Origin: Aneurinibacillus uraniidurans
Lineage (GTDB): Bacteria > Bacillota > Bacilli > Aneurinibacillales > Aneurinibacillaceae
Direction of reading: 5' to 3'
Assembly (NCBI RefSeq): GCF_028471905.1
Contig: NZ_CP116902.1
Span: 2,516,501 to 2,580,500, forward strand
DNA length: 64,000 bases
Below the pieces are notes generated by a model, which searched no databases, was not told where the DNA came from, and saw only the letters and a list, made by a program, of their open reading frames with translations. Position 1 is the first letter of the stretch; the number at the start of each line of letters is the position of its first letter. This document shows positions 1 to 8,485 of the stretch, in pieces. The translations under genes and the position numbers were made by a program.

Positions 1-107
1 ATAAATCCGTACACGGAACCAAGTCCATTAATAACAATCATCGTCCACAAAAACCACGGTGCACGCAGCTGGTGGACAAACCAACTCCAGAGAAGCATCA
101 TCTTCAT
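1..107 (-). CDS. ypjA: DUF1405 membrane protein YpjA, N-terminal fragment
   Basis: Only the first 35 or so codons lie in the window; the gene runs off the left edge. The visible peptide begins MKMMLLWSWFVHQLRAP and continues into a hydrophobic stretch ending in an N-G-L-G-S-x-Y-G motif, which resembles the start of the DUF1405 (YpjA) integral membrane family. B. subtilis ypjA lies on the same side of the aromatic supra-operon, which supports the name. The role of the family is not established. A rho-independent terminator separates it from the IDEAL-domain gene upstream. The call rests on a short fragment plus synteny. Confidence 0.5.
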   Translation of the reverse strand, partial: MKMMLLWSWFVHQLRAPWFLWTMIVINGLGSVYGF

Positions 108-134
108 CCTTTGCGAAATGTAGTAGAATCCACG

Positions 135-181
135 AAAAAAGGAGCTTGCTCGATTGTCATAATCGACGTTGAGACAGCTCC
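135..181 (-). terminator. Terminator downstream of the IDEAL-domain gene
   Basis: On the minus strand an imperfect GC-containing stem (141-155 with 161-181) is followed directly by six T residues. It sits between the IDEAL gene stop and the ypjA start. Confidence 0.7.
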
Positions 182-255
182 TCTTTATCATACTTGACTG
201 TTTTCGAATACTCAATCACGGAATTCAGCAGCTGCTACTTGCTTCTCTGACAGCC

Positions 256-459
256 CTAAAGAACGGAACGAGATGCCTGAATTTGTTTTAATTCAGTGGT
301 TAGTTGATTAAAGCTTGCTTCATCTTTGTTCTCAAGCGCCTCGTCAATCCGTTTATATAAACTTTCTATGCGGTACTTGTAAATTGCCTCGTCTAAAACC
401 ATTTCAGCTAGTAAGCTCAGCATTGAAGGATTAAGAATGCTCGGTTTTTGCTTTTCCAT
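256..459 (-). CDS. Small IDEAL-domain protein
   Basis: This 67-residue protein carries the IDEAL signature itself (I-D-E-A-L near residue 39), preceded by a helix with A-E-M-V-L-D-E-A and followed by a second helix ending T-E-L-K-Q-I. The IDEAL domain is a short helical domain known from the C terminus of Bacillus YpiB and as a stand-alone protein; it is thought to mediate protein contacts, but its biochemical role is uncertain. Here the UPF0302 domain that precedes it in YpiB is missing, so this is the domain alone. A good ribosome site (GGAGGGAACGTA then ATG) supports the start. Position next to ypjA and ypiA matches the ypiB neighbourhood. Confidence 0.8.
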   Translation of the reverse strand: MEKQKPSILNPSMLSLLAEMVLDEAIYKYRIESLYKRIDEALENKDEASFNQLTTELKQIQASRSVL

Positions 460-651
460 TACGTTCCCTCCATTTCACAATTACACGCTGTGATTCGCCC
501 TGCTTCATTTGGAACCTGGCGCTGCTAGTTTGCGTTCTATAATAGTTACAATTTTCTGAATAATTTATGGTAAGAGATTCGTTCTTCGTAAAGAAACGAA
601 TCATTGTCTTTCTTTATCATATTCTCGTCCGGCTATTGTGTACGCTATATT

Positions 652-1740
652 TTACAATTTTATGTCTTTATTTAGTATGGTACGCCCCCACTCGGTTACG
701 GAATAAGCGCAGCTTCCTGATGGCAAGATTCCTCTGCGAAGCAGCCCGAGATGAGTCATCATCGAAAGCATTCTACGGCGAATTACAATTTCCTGTGTAT
801 CGTAATAAAACCCATGTGTCCAGTTCGAAAGCACCTGCACCAGCTTCTCTTCTTCCAGCCAGCTTTCCATGCAAACACAGGCAATCAACATCCAAAGACT
901 TTCTATGGCAGGAATCGCCTTTTTATAAGACAAGATCCAGAAATGCACAAGACGCGCTGCCATCTCCTCTCTTCCCCACTCCTGCTGTGCGATGCGCTGT
1001 ACGCCGTCTTCTGTCACATACAGCCCAATGTCTCCCTCCTGTACCCATCTCTCATAGTGTGCATAATCGTATAAAAGTGCCAGCCGATCTGGATATACAC
1101 GAAACATTCTGCCATAGCCGAAACGCCATTCCCTCCCTGTCAGAAGCGGCTCAGATACCGCAAGTAACTCCATCAGCTTCAGCTGATGCTTACGGTACAT
1201 CGCTCCCTCCTTCGAAAGCGGAACGCTCTCGCGGTGTATATACGCAAGAAATGTGTACACATCTGAGGCAAGCGCGAACGTATCATCACGATACTTATCA
1301 GGTATCGTATAATAACCATATGCAGCATCCCGTACTTCTTTAACAAAAATCTCGCGCCAACGTACACGAAGATCATCCGGCATCGCATATGTTACCATGC
1401 CGTTCACATTCTTCATCCGAAACAACCAACCGGCAGCAAGCGCTCGCTCAATCAACCGATCATATCCGCCATCCTCACCGCATGCACGCCTTGCTTTACT
1501 CATAAGTCCTTCTCGCGTATACTGTGTCTTTTTTTCATACACCAGCATGAGCAGAAATCGTTTCTCCGCCCAGGTAAGAGCCGTATACGATTCATTCAAA
1601 AATAGCCGAGATGTAAAACGGCTGTACAAACTTTGAATGAGTTCATGTTTGGAATTCCGGTTGCACTCAAGTTCATAGACACGCGCTAGTTGGTGCAGCT
1701 GCGCAATGTCTGCATATCCAAGTGTTTCGGCCAGATTCAT
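652..1740 (-). CDS. Unrecognised 362-residue protein, possible winged-helix repeats
   Basis: I do not recognise this protein. The start chosen (ATG at 1740, peptide MNLAETLGYADIAQLHQLAR) has an AGAGGTGA ribosome site eight bases upstream; the frame stays open further upstream into the repeat region, but without a ribosome site. The N terminus resembles a small SAP-like or helix-turn-helix module (L-G-Y-A-D-I-A-Q-L...S-K-H-E-L-I-Q-S-L-Y). The rest is rich in W, Y, R and L, with several segments of the type W-x-R-x-I that could be winged helices, similar in style to XPB/Ssl2-N or helicase-associated domains; that comparison is a guess. No signal peptide or membrane span. It lies downstream of ypiA on the same strand. 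Confidence 0.7.
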   Translation of the reverse strand: MNLAETLGYADIAQLHQLARVYELECNRNSKHELIQSLYSRFTSRLFLNESYTALTWAEKRFLLMLVYEKKTQYTREGLMSKARRACGEDGGYDRLIERALAAGWLFRMKNVNGMVTYAMPDDLRVRWREIFVKEVRDAAYGYYTIPDKYRDDTFALASDVYTFLAYIHRESVPLSKEGAMYRKHQLKLMELLAVSEPLLTGREWRFGYGRMFRVYPDRLALLYDYAHYERWVQEGDIGLYVTEDGVQRIAQQEWGREEMAARLVHFWILSYKKAIPAIESLWMLIACVCMESWLEEEKLVQVLSNWTHGFYYDTQEIVIRRRMLSMMTHLGLLRRGILPSGSCAYSVTEWGRTILNKDIKL

Positions 1741-1820
1741 GCGTATGTCACCTCTTTTCCCCATTATTAACCGAAAAAAGGGGCTGATATACAGGCCGGC
1801 TGTCAAAAATATGCTTGTGA

Positions 1821-2088
1821 TTTTTGTGGAATGACGTAACTTTGGTGGGGAAGGGGGAGAAGAGAGAAGCCGTTCGCTCGGGTACGCTTGGCAGGGATGT
1901 ATGAGCTGTCCGCTCCAGGAACCCGGCGAACGTGCCCGCAAAGAAAAGCACAGGATGTTTTTTCATCGAAGGATTGCGGGCAAAGGCTCGTTCGCCGATC
2001 TCCTTCCGCTGGGGGACAAGCGTACAGGCGCTCTCTTGCTTCTCTCTTCTCTCCATCCCAACAATGTTTCGATTCACAAAAACAAAAC
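1821..2088. repeat. Structured 260-bp intergenic repeat, copy 1
   Basis: This stretch closely matches 34486-34745 in the same orientation over almost its full length. It has nested inverted repeats: an outer stem (1856-1870 with 2038-2054, first 13 bases paired perfectly), GGCGAACG at 1925-1932 with CGTTCGCC at 1989-1996, and CCCGCAA at 1935-1941 with TTGCGGG at 1974-1980. The ends (TTTTTGTG near 1821 and CACAAAAA near 2076) are also complementary. Terminal inverted repeats plus internal structure suggest a miniature inverted-repeat element or a mobile structured RNA/DNA unit. No plausible protein is encoded; short open frames here lack ribosome sites. Confidence 0.85.
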
Positions 2089-2161
2089 TTAGAGTGTACA
2101 GCAAAGCCGTACTAAAATCTGTGCTTGATGAGTGACGGATGAACTGCCCAACTGGCGGTAG

Positions 2162-2197
2162 GAGCGGACAGTTCACGCATCCCTGCCAAGCGTACCG
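2162..2197. repeat. Inverted partial copy of the 260-bp repeat core
   Basis: Read on the minus strand this is a 36-base match, with three differences, to the plus-strand core at 1881-1916 of the repeat just upstream. The flanks differ from copy 1, so it is a diverged relative or fragment in the opposite orientation. The two cores could pair with each other into a large cruciform. Confidence 0.75.
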
Positions 2198-2274
2198 AAG
2201 TGACAGATGCCTCCCTTCTCCGTTCCTCCACTGCACGTTGGACAGATTCATCCATCCCCTCAAGCCCTCACAGA

Positions 2275-2320
2275 CAAAAAAGGAGCGGTCTTAGCCACAC
2301 GCTAAGATCGCTCCTTTTTA
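2275..2320 (-). terminator. Bidirectional terminator after ypiA
   Basis: A 14-bp stem (AGGAGCGGTCTTAG with its complement, 2281-2315) flanked by A-runs on the left and T-runs on the right lies three bases beyond the ypiA stop. It can work on both strands. Confidence 0.85.
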
Positions 2321-2322
2321 TC

Positions 2323-3411
2323 TTATAAACGACTGACCGACAGCTGCTCGTATCGATCTCGCACATCATATACACTTTCGCCTTCTGCCATCGCCTCTTC
2401 ATAGCAGGCAAGTGCTTCTTCTGTATCACCAACACCTTCCGCAGCACGGCCTTTCCAGTACCAGTAGGCGGGATTGTCTTCATCAATCTCACGCAGCCGA
2501 CTCGCCAGCGTATCAATCTTGCGCCATTGTTCTACTTCCGCAAGCAGTGGCAAATAGCCATCTAAGAGTTTCTCTTCTTCAATATGTAATCCGAGCGCCT
2601 GCTCATATACAGCCAGTGCCTGCTCTTGCATGCCAAGCTGCCAAAGAGCGTCTGCAAGCAACGGATAAGCGGCCATATACTCTGCGTCCAGGTCAATCAG
2701 CCGCGCGAGGTGTCGGATCGCTGCCTGCCACTGTCCAAGCTGGCTGCGCATCACACCCGCCCCATACAACGCTTCGGTCTGTTCATTCTGCTCGGCTGCC
2801 TGTTCAAACAGCGCAGCCGCTTTCTCGAATTCTCCACTCTGCGCAGCCAGCCGTGCGATTTCGAGTCCGATCTGCTCATCCTCTTCAAAGTTTTCAAGCT
2901 GTTGCCACTTTTCAAGCGCCCGATCTCCTGCGCCCTGTTCAGCGTACAAGCGCCCGAGTAGATAACTGATCTCCTCGTTGTCCGGGTCGAGTTCTTCAGC
3001 ACGCTCCAAATAGCGAATCGCCACCTCTTCCAACCCTTCCATCAAATACAGTTCACCCAGCAGCGCAAACACTCGTGGATCATCCGGGTGCTCCTCTTTC
3101 ATATCCATCAGCATAGAAGCCGATTCTTCCAGCCGGTCCATGTCCATATATAGCGACACGCGATACAACTCCATGTTGAATCGTGTTTCCGGGTCCAGAC
3201 GATCGCTCTGTCGATCAAATTCTTCGACGATGGATAGCGCTTCTTCTCCGTGCCCAAGCTCATGATACACACTGATTAGCTCAAGCATTAGCTCTGCATC
3301 ATGTTTATATTCACCGCGTACACTAGCAAGTTCAGTCAACCCATTCTCAATATCGCCTGCTTCTAGTAACATCATCGCTCGCTCTACTTTTGTATATCCG
3401 TCCGTATTCAT
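2323..3411 (-). CDS. ypiA: TPR-repeat protein YpiA
   Basis: The 362-residue product is a run of tetratricopeptide repeats. Helix pairs with the A-L-x-x-Y-E-x-A and Y-L-E-R-A-E-E-L-D-P-D-N patterns recur every 34 residues or so through most of its length, and there is no signal peptide. TPR proteins act as cytoplasmic scaffolds; the partner of YpiA is not known. The gene holds the same place as B. subtilis ypiA, just beyond the aromatic supra-operon. ATG at 3411 is preferred over the GTG two codons upstream because GGGAGG lies seven bases before it. It is followed by a strong terminator. The product is acidic, unlike the neighbouring membrane proteins. Confidence 0.85.
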   Translation of the reverse strand: MNTDGYTKVERAMMLLEAGDIENGLTELASVRGEYKHDAELMLELISVYHELGHGEEALSIVEEFDRQSDRLDPETRFNMELYRVSLYMDMDRLEESASMLMDMKEEHPDDPRVFALLGELYLMEGLEEVAIRYLERAEELDPDNEEISYLLGRLYAEQGAGDRALEKWQQLENFEEDEQIGLEIARLAAQSGEFEKAAALFEQAAEQNEQTEALYGAGVMRSQLGQWQAAIRHLARLIDLDAEYMAAYPLLADALWQLGMQEQALAVYEQALGLHIEEEKLLDGYLPLLAEVEQWRKIDTLASRLREIDEDNPAYWYWKGRAAEGVGDTEEALACYEEAMAEGESVYDVRDRYEQLSVSRL

Positions 3412-3447
3412 ATTCACGCCTCCCGCTTACTTATAGTCTTTGTAAAA

Positions 3448-3474
3448 GAAAAAACCGTTCCAGTTCGAACGGTT
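3448..3474 (-). terminator. Terminator after the anti-sigma gene
   Basis: Eight-base stem AACCGTTC/GAACGGTT followed by a T-run on the minus strand, starting three bases past the anti-sigma stop codon. Confidence 0.85.
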
Positions 3475-3476
3475 GG

Positions 3477-4118
3477 TCACTTTCGTTTGTCTTTCAATCT
3501 GGACAGCCAGCCCATGCCTACCACAATAACCAGTATACCAAAAATAGCACTGAGTAAACCATAGTTTACAGACGTACCACTTTCACTCGATACATCCCGG
3601 TACAAAATCGGGTTCCGAGCACTGGCAATCACCCCATATGTCATGCTGGACTCATCTACCTTTTGCGACTGCTTGGAACCTTGGGGCAGCAGGAATTGGT
3701 CACTCGACGCAATGCGATCAGTCGCCGCCATTTCCGAAGACGACGATGGCGGTGGGGTGGATCCCTTCTCACCCGTTAATACCGGAATCATAAATAAAAC
3801 GAATAGAACCGCCGCTAGCATTAGAATGATCCGACGCCGCAGGGTAGACACACCAACATCCTGCTTTGGAGCCGGTGATGCCCATTTGTTTTCTTCGAGT
3901 ATGCGTGCCATTACCCGATCTGAAACCGAGACTCCTTGATACTCGGTAGGAAGTGCCGGGGAATGAATAAAAGATGCGGTTTCTTCATAGAATTGAAGCT
4001 CCTGACGGCATGCCGGACACTGCTCCAGGTGTCTGGCAATACGAGCCTCCATCTCCTCCGGTAGAACCCCTTCTGCATACTCAGGGAGCAGGGGGATCAT
4101 CATATCACACTCTTTCAA
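3477..4118 (-). CDS. Zinc-finger anti-sigma factor, membrane-anchored
   Basis: The N terminus has the ZAS/zf-HC2 pattern: an early Cys (residue 4) and H-L-E-Q-C-P-A-C-R (H-x3-C-x2-C) near residues 30-38. This fold binds and silences an ECF sigma factor. A hydrophobic segment follows near residues 97-115, then a Ser-rich extracytoplasmic stretch and a second hydrophobic segment close to the C terminus (about 185-205). The start is TTG at 4118, two bases after the sigma stop; it keeps the conserved first Cys, which the later ATG codons would lose. Together with the sigma gene upstream it forms a two-gene operon. The inducing signal cannot be told from sequence. Confidence 0.85.
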   Translation of the reverse strand: MKECDMMIPLLPEYAEGVLPEEMEARIARHLEQCPACRQELQFYEETASFIHSPALPTEYQGVSVSDRVMARILEENKWASPAPKQDVGVSTLRRRIILMLAAVLFVLFMIPVLTGEKGSTPPPSSSSEMAATDRIASSDQFLLPQGSKQSQKVDESSMTYGVIASARNPILYRDVSSESGTSVNYGLLSAIFGILVIVVGMGWLSRLKDKRK

Positions 4119-4120
4119 GA

Positions 4121-4714
4121 CTACTGCATCCCTTCCGCCTCTTCTAAATGCGAGTCAAATATGTATGGTTCAAGCTGCTGTTTAACACCATTTCGCGCCC
4201 GGAATAAGAGAGATTTAACAGAACTAACTGTTGAATCAAGAGTATCAGCGATTTCTTTATAATCAAGCTGTTCATATTCACGTAGAATAAGTGCCGTCCG
4301 CTGCTTCTCTGGCAGGCGGTTAATCGCTTCCCGAACAAGATGAACTCGCTCTGTCCGCAATAACTCCGCCTCGGGTAAACGCATGTCTGCTACCCGACCA
4401 GGTTGTTCATTGCTATCTTCAAGATACACTTCTGAGTTGCGGCTCTTCCGCAATTCGCTTACTACCGTGTTACGAGCAATGGTGTACAACCAGGTAGAAA
4501 ATGTCGCTTCTGCATCCCGAAATGAATGCAGGCTGCGAAACGCCTTATAAAACGTTTCCTGTGTTAAATCTTCTGCTAGATTTTCCATATGATAGCTTTT
4601 GAGCATATGTATGATAAATGCAAGAATACGCCGTTCATAGCGTTGGATTATTTCCGCATAACAATCAACCCGGCCATCTTTAATTTCACGAATTAACTGA
4701 GAGTCAGTAAGCAA
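4121..4714 (-). CDS. ECF-family RNA polymerase sigma factor
   Basis: A 197-residue group 4 sigma factor. Region 2 is visible as A-E-D-L-T-Q-E-T-F-Y-K-A-F followed by F-S-T-W-L-Y-T-I-A-R-N, and region 4 as L-P-E-K-Q-R-T-A-L-I-L-R-E-Y-E ... Y-K-E-I-A-D-T-L with a helix-turn-helix. No region 1 or 3. The start appears to be TTG at 4714, with AGGGGGG eight bases upstream; no ATG fits better. It is paired with the zinc-finger anti-sigma gene two bases downstream, so its activity is probably controlled by release from that membrane protein. It resembles SigW-type factors, but I cannot assign an orthologue. Confidence 0.9.
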   Translation of the reverse strand: MLTDSQLIREIKDGRVDCYAEIIQRYERRILAFIIHMLKSYHMENLAEDLTQETFYKAFRSLHSFRDAEATFSTWLYTIARNTVVSELRKSRNSEVYLEDSNEQPGRVADMRLPEAELLRTERVHLVREAINRLPEKQRTALILREYEQLDYKEIADTLDSTVSSVKSLLFRARNGVKQQLEPYIFDSHLEEAEGMQ

Positions 4715-4849
4715 TGTTTTGTTCCCCCCTTGCTAGTTCCTGACCTTTTCCGACAAATTTCATTGTAGAAAAACAAGCGTTCATCTCTCTGTATACGTAG
4801 ACGAAGAAACACTACGAAAAGGTTGCAAGAATTTACGACATTTTTTGCG

Positions 4850-4878
4850 AAAAAAATGCAGGCGCACGATCCGCCTGC
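4850..4878 (-). terminator. Terminator after the 162-residue membrane protein gene
   Basis: GCAGGCG/CGCCTGC stem with a minus-strand ATTTTTTT tail, placed between the membrane protein stop and the sigma-factor operon. Confidence 0.8.
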
Positions 4879-4927
4879 TCTACATTTATGGTAAGCGCAA
4901 ACAGCAAAAAAGTAAAACACCATTTTC

Positions 4928-5416
4928 TTACTTCCGATTCTCCCAAAAAAAGAAAAAGTCATCCATTTCTGTACGTAATCCACGCCCGATCCACACGAGC
5001 AATAAGCTAAGCGTAACCGCAATCACATCCGTCCATGGATACACAAAAAACAGCAGGCGGATTGGCTCGGCAATCAGGGAACACCACCCTTCCGCAAATT
5101 GATACAGCGGTGTCATCATATGCGGACTCACACTCATCATCTTCAGCCAGCCATGCAAAAAAAACGGGAGTTGCAGCATAAGCACGCACGCAAGCTGGTG
5201 CCTTCTTCCCAAACGAAAACGGTATTTCCCGATATGACCCAGCAGCACATACATAATGAGCGCAGTCGAGCCCAGTACGAGAATCCCCATCTCATAGAGC
5301 AATGCTCCTAAATCCCCAATCGCAAGCATACGATGAAGCATATAAGGAAATAACCAGACCTTACAGACTACCAGAATCGCAATCACACTACTGCAAAGCC
5401 CGCCATAACGAAGCAT
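4928..5416 (-). CDS. Hypothetical four-span membrane protein
   Basis: I do not recognise a family. The 162-residue product has about four hydrophobic spans (roughly residues 5-25, 35-60, 78-98 and 120-145), a basic loop K-Y-R-F-R-L-G-R-R-H after the second, and an acidic, Phe-rich C-terminal tail (M-D-D-F-F-F-F-W-E). ATG at 5416 follows AAAGGGGGGG at good spacing, and a terminator comes after the stop, so it is most likely expressed as a single gene. It is divergent from the Spo0E-like gene. Function unknown. Confidence 0.65.
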   Translation of the reverse strand: MLRYGGLCSSVIAILVVCKVWLFPYMLHRMLAIGDLGALLYEMGILVLGSTALIMYVLLGHIGKYRFRLGRRHQLACVLMLQLPFFLHGWLKMMSVSPHMMTPLYQFAEGWCSLIAEPIRLLFFVYPWTDVIAVTLSLLLVWIGRGLRTEMDDFFFFWENRK

Positions 5417-5493
5417 CCAATCCCCCCCTTTGCCAACCTGTCCGCTCTCTCCTGCTTATAACGTAAGACTATGAATTAAAATATGAAATATGC

Positions 5494-5519
5494 CGACAAA
5501 TCTATGTTACAATTTGTCG
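5494..5519. promoter_or_regulatory. Inverted pair of Spo0A-box-like sites before the Spo0E-like gene
   Basis: CGACAAAT at 5494-5501 and ATTTGTCG at 5512-5519 form a perfect 8-bp inverted repeat with a ten-base spacer. Each half resembles the Spo0A box (TTTGTCGAA). A TACAAT at 5508-5513 could be a -10 element overlapping it. The gene downstream is a Spo0E-like phosphatase, a plausible Spo0A target, but binding is inferred only. Confidence 0.45.
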
Positions 5520-5591
5520 ACTAAATGGGGCTTTTCTGGCAGACTTTAGCATATTACAATGAATCATGTACTTGTTAAGGAGGAGTGGCCA

Positions 5592-5813
5592 ATGGAGGAG
5601 AAACGATTGATTCAGTTAATCAAAGAAAAGCAAGGCGTAATGCATACTACCTATTTGCATGCGGGGAGAAACCTACGAGACGAGAAAGTATTGGCCGCAA
5701 GCGAAGAAATCGATCATTTAATCAATGCCATTATGCGCAGACAAATATTCACACATAAAATGCGGATTAAGGAAAGAAAAGAGACTTATCTCCCTCTTAC
5801 AGTTGGACCATAA
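5592..5813 (+). CDS. Spo0E-like sporulation regulatory phosphatase
   Basis: A 73-residue protein with the Spo0E layout: a first helix (E-K-R-L-I-Q-L-I-K-E-K), a short loop, then the signature helix A-S-E-E-I-D-H-L-I, which corresponds to the family S-Q-E-L-D-x-L-I motif carrying the catalytic-site residues. Spo0E proteins dephosphorylate Spo0A~P and so delay sporulation. AAGGAGGAG seven bases before ATG 5592 fixes the start. The basic C-terminal tail is typical of the family. A Spo0A-box-like inverted repeat lies about 80 bases upstream, which would give feedback between Spo0A and its phosphatase; that link is inference. Confidence 0.75.
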   Translation: MEEKRLIQLIKEKQGVMHTTYLHAGRNLRDEKVLAASEEIDHLINAIMRRQIFTHKMRIKERKETYLPLTVGP

Positions 5814-5924
5814 TCGTATGAAGGAGAAGCATGAAAGAGAGAAAAAATAATTAAAAGGCGGGAAAGGTCTTCCATCTTTTCTCGCCTCGTCCCTCTTCTC
5901 AACACTTTTTATATAAATTTCCGC

Positions 5925-5959
5925 AAAAAAAGCCGCTTTGGCATCATTGCACAAAGCGG
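5925..5959 (-). terminator. Terminator of the aromatic supra-operon
   Basis: CCGCTTTG/CAAAGCGG stem followed by seven T residues on the minus strand, about 100 bases past the aroA stop. A second, weaker GGCGAGAAAAG-type hairpin with a TTTT tail lies at 5854-5886. Confidence 0.8.
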
Positions 5960-6057
5960 AATGGGATACTCCCATATATGGATAGGAGTGGAGAGAAACC
6001 ATACTATGATAATAATTATATATAGTTTCTAGCAAATGTCAATAGATAATTTTATAT

Positions 6058-7353
6058 TTATGATTTATCCGATAGCTGAATCGTCTGAATCAACTCAAAA
6101 AAGCCTGGGAAGGAGACGTTTACTGCTTCCGTCTGCGTAATTCCTGTCGTACCGTCTGCAACAAGCCCTGCAATCGCCATCGCCATCCCAATCCGATGAT
6201 CGCCATGGCTGTCACATACCGCACCGGACAACGCCGTTCGTCCTTGAATGCGCATGCCATCTTCCGTTGGTTCGATAACGGCTCCGAGCTTACGCAGTTC
6301 CGCTACAACGGTGTCAATTCGATTCGTTTCCTTCACTTTCAGCTCAGCTGCATCCCGGATGATTGTTGTGCCTTCCACCTGTGTCGCCAGTACCGCAATA
6401 ACAGGCACCTCATCTATCAAGCGCGGAATCATAGCGCCCCCAATCTCCACTGCCGTAAGCGGAGCATACTTGATCTCAATGTCTGCGACCGGCTCCCCGT
6501 TCACTTCTCGCTCATTATGCAGGATAAGGTTCGCTCCCATCTGCTTGAGCACATCAATGATGCCGGTGCGGGTCGGATTAACACCTACATTCCGAATCAT
6601 CAGATGGCTATCTGGCACAATTGCTGCCGCCGCAAGTAGAAAGGCAGCGGATGAGATATCCCCTGGTACATGAACGTCTCCCGGTGATACAAGCTGCTGT
6701 CCACCTCGCACACGAACCCCACCAGCAAATGATTCCACCTCTACTCCGAACGAGCGCAGCATCCGCTCCGTATGATCACGAGATAGCTCTGGTTCATATA
6801 CAACCGTCTCACCCTCAGCCTGCAATCCAGCCAACAGTACAGCGGACTTGACCTGGGCGCTGCTTACCGGGGAGTGGTACTCCATTCCATTCAGTTTCCC
6901 CCCACGTATCGACAGCGGCGTATACTCACCATTCTGTCGCCCTGCAATATCAGCTCCCATCTGACGAAGCGGCCCGGTAACTCGCTTCATCGGGCGGCGG
7001 GCAATCGACTCGTCTCCGATCAGCACACTATGAAATGGTTGTGTAGAAAGAATTCCCATCATTAATCGAATGGTCGTTCCCGAGTTTCCAATATCCAAAA
7101 TATCCTGCGGCTCCGTCAACCCGAACCAGCCTTTTCCCTGCACGGTTACATTCTCGCCATCCTGCTCAATGTCAATGCCGAGCCGGCGGAAACACGAAAT
7201 CGTGCTTAAGCAGTCCGCACCCGCAAGAAATCCGTCAATCCGTGTCGTACCTGTCGCCAGCGCCCCAAACATGACTGCACGATGTGAAATGGACTTATCA
7301 CCTGGCACACGTACATCTCCATGAATACGCCCGGCACGTTTTACCGTTTGCAT
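6058..7353 (-). CDS. aroA: 3-phosphoshikimate 1-carboxyvinyltransferase (EPSP synthase)
   Basis: This 431-residue enzyme joins shikimate-3-phosphate and phosphoenolpyruvate to give EPSP, the sixth step of the shikimate pathway. The substrate loops are present: [10 protein letters not shown] (Lys20, Ser21), [12 protein letters not shown] (residues 89-100), R-P-M-K-R, and the R-D-H-T-E-R and D-H-R-I-G-M-A motifs further on. The N-S-G-T-T form and overall length resemble the Bacillus-type enzyme. It is the last gene of the supra-operon, eleven bases after tyrA, the same place as B. subtilis aroE (the historical name there). Cytoplasmic. Confidence 0.97.
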   Translation of the reverse strand: MQTVKRAGRIHGDVRVPGDKSISHRAVMFGALATGTTRIDGFLAGADCLSTISCFRRLGIDIEQDGENVTVQGKGWFGLTEPQDILDIGNSGTTIRLMMGILSTQPFHSVLIGDESIARRPMKRVTGPLRQMGADIAGRQNGEYTPLSIRGGKLNGMEYHSPVSSAQVKSAVLLAGLQAEGETVVYEPELSRDHTERMLRSFGVEVESFAGGVRVRGGQQLVSPGDVHVPGDISSAAFLLAAAAIVPDSHLMIRNVGVNPTRTGIIDVLKQMGANLILHNEREVNGEPVADIEIKYAPLTAVEIGGAMIPRLIDEVPVIAVLATQVEGTTIIRDAAELKVKETNRIDTVVAELRKLGAVIEPTEDGMRIQGRTALSGAVCDSHGDHRIGMAMAIAGLVADGTTGITQTEAVNVSFPGFFELIQTIQLSDKS

Positions 7354-7364
7354 GCTTATCCCTC

Positions 7365-8462
7365 CTATTCTCTCTGATAGACCGTATAGCCACGCTCCTG
7401 TAAGAGCGCAATCGCCCGCTCCACATCCTCCTGGCTGCGGAATGAAAGACGCAGCACCCCGAGGATATCCTCGCGTGTCTCCAGGATTCGGACATTGGTC
7501 AGGTTGATCGTATGTTCTCCCAAAAGCGTGGTCACTTTCCCGATAACACCTGGCTCGTCCGGAATATCAAGATACAACTCGAAGTACGCGGCAATCGCAC
7601 CTTTCTGCTTCTCTGGCAGGCCATCTCGATACTCCCGCGCGGATGCAAAAAACTGCTCAATTCCAGAGCCGTCTGCTTTCTCAATGAGCTCAATCATCGA
7701 GTCGAGCACCGTACGCCAATCTTGCGCAAGCTGCTTCATAACAGGACGATTGCTTAACAAAATATCACGCCACATGCGCGGATTGCTCGAGGCAATACGG
7801 GTAATATCCCGAAAACCACCCGCGGCCAGCTTACGATACCAGCTTTGCTCATCCTCACAATTTGCGACAAGATTTACAAGCGAAGCGGCGATAATGTGTG
7901 GAAAGTGGCTGATTGCCCCAACGACCTCATCATGCTTCTGGGCATCCATTACGACAACTTTAGCGTTAGTCGGAGCTAGCAAAGTTTTCATGCCAGCCAC
8001 CACTTCCTCCGGTGTTCCCTCCGCAGGCGTTAATACAAAATATGCATTTTCAAACAATCGGTCATGAGAGGCCTCTACGCCAGACTTATGTGAGCCGGCC
8101 ATCGGATGCCCACCAATAAAATGCACGCCCCGCTCCGCAAACCCATGCGACAGCTCCATTACCTCTACTTTCGTGCTGCCTGTATCGGTAATAACTGCCC
8201 CCGGCTTGAGCGGAGTGTAACGCAAGAATGAAATCAGCTCCTGCAGTTTTCCTACAGGGGCACATAAAAAAATAAAATCTGCTTCCGCCACTGCCTCAGC
8301 TAGCTGACTCGTTCCCCGATCCAGCACACCAAGTGACAGCGCCATCCGCAAATTATCTTCGATCACATCAAAGCCTGTAATATGTACGTCTTTATTTTTT
8401 TTAAGAGAGAGGGCTAATGAACCGCCAATTAGCCCCACTCCGAGAATTGCTACCTCTGTCAT
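7365..8462 (-). CDS. tyrA: Prephenate dehydrogenase with ACT domain
   Basis: Converts prephenate to 4-hydroxyphenylpyruvate with NAD+, leading to tyrosine. The N terminus is a Rossmann fold ([15 protein letters not shown], residues 6-20), followed by the catalytic domain with [10 protein letters not shown] and [10 protein letters not shown]-terminal ACT domain (about residues 295-365, [12 protein letters not shown]) suggests feedback control by tyrosine, as in other Bacillus TyrA proteins. 365 residues is the normal length. It lies 23 bases after hisC in the supra-operon. Confidence 0.96.
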   Translation of the reverse strand: MTEVAILGVGLIGGSLALSLKKNKDVHITGFDVIEDNLRMALSLGVLDRGTSQLAEAVAEADFIFLCAPVGKLQELISFLRYTPLKPGAVITDTGSTKVEVMELSHGFAERGVHFIGGHPMAGSHKSGVEASHDRLFENAYFVLTPAEGTPEEVVAGMKTLLAPTNAKVVVMDAQKHDEVVGAISHFPHIIAASLVNLVANCEDEQSWYRKLAAGGFRDITRIASSNPRMWRDILLSNRPVMKQLAQDWRTVLDSMIELIEKADGSGIEQFFASAREYRDGLPEKQKGAIAAYFELYLDIPDEPGVIGKVTTLLGEHTINLTNVRILETREDILGVLRLSFRSQEDVERAIALLQERGYTVYQRE

Positions 8463-8485
8463 TGTATGACTCTCCTCTATCTTGT

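Noticed and set aside
567-1343. A 258-codon plus-strand open frame
   Set aside because: It is antisense to the well-supported 362-residue gene, lacks a ribosome site, and the peptide has no plausible fold.
1741-1941. N-terminal extension of the 362-residue gene into the repeat region
   Set aside because: The extension translates repeat sequence, and a good ribosome site lies before the internal ATG at 1740.
1748-2263. Open frames on both strands inside the structured repeat
   Set aside because: They arise from the repeat's GC-rich palindromic sequence, lack ribosome sites and are not shared in frame by copy 2.
5718-6035. A 105-codon minus-strand open frame overlapping the Spo0E-like gene
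   Set aside because: It crosses two terminator hairpins and the Spo0E-like gene in antisense, without a ribosome site.
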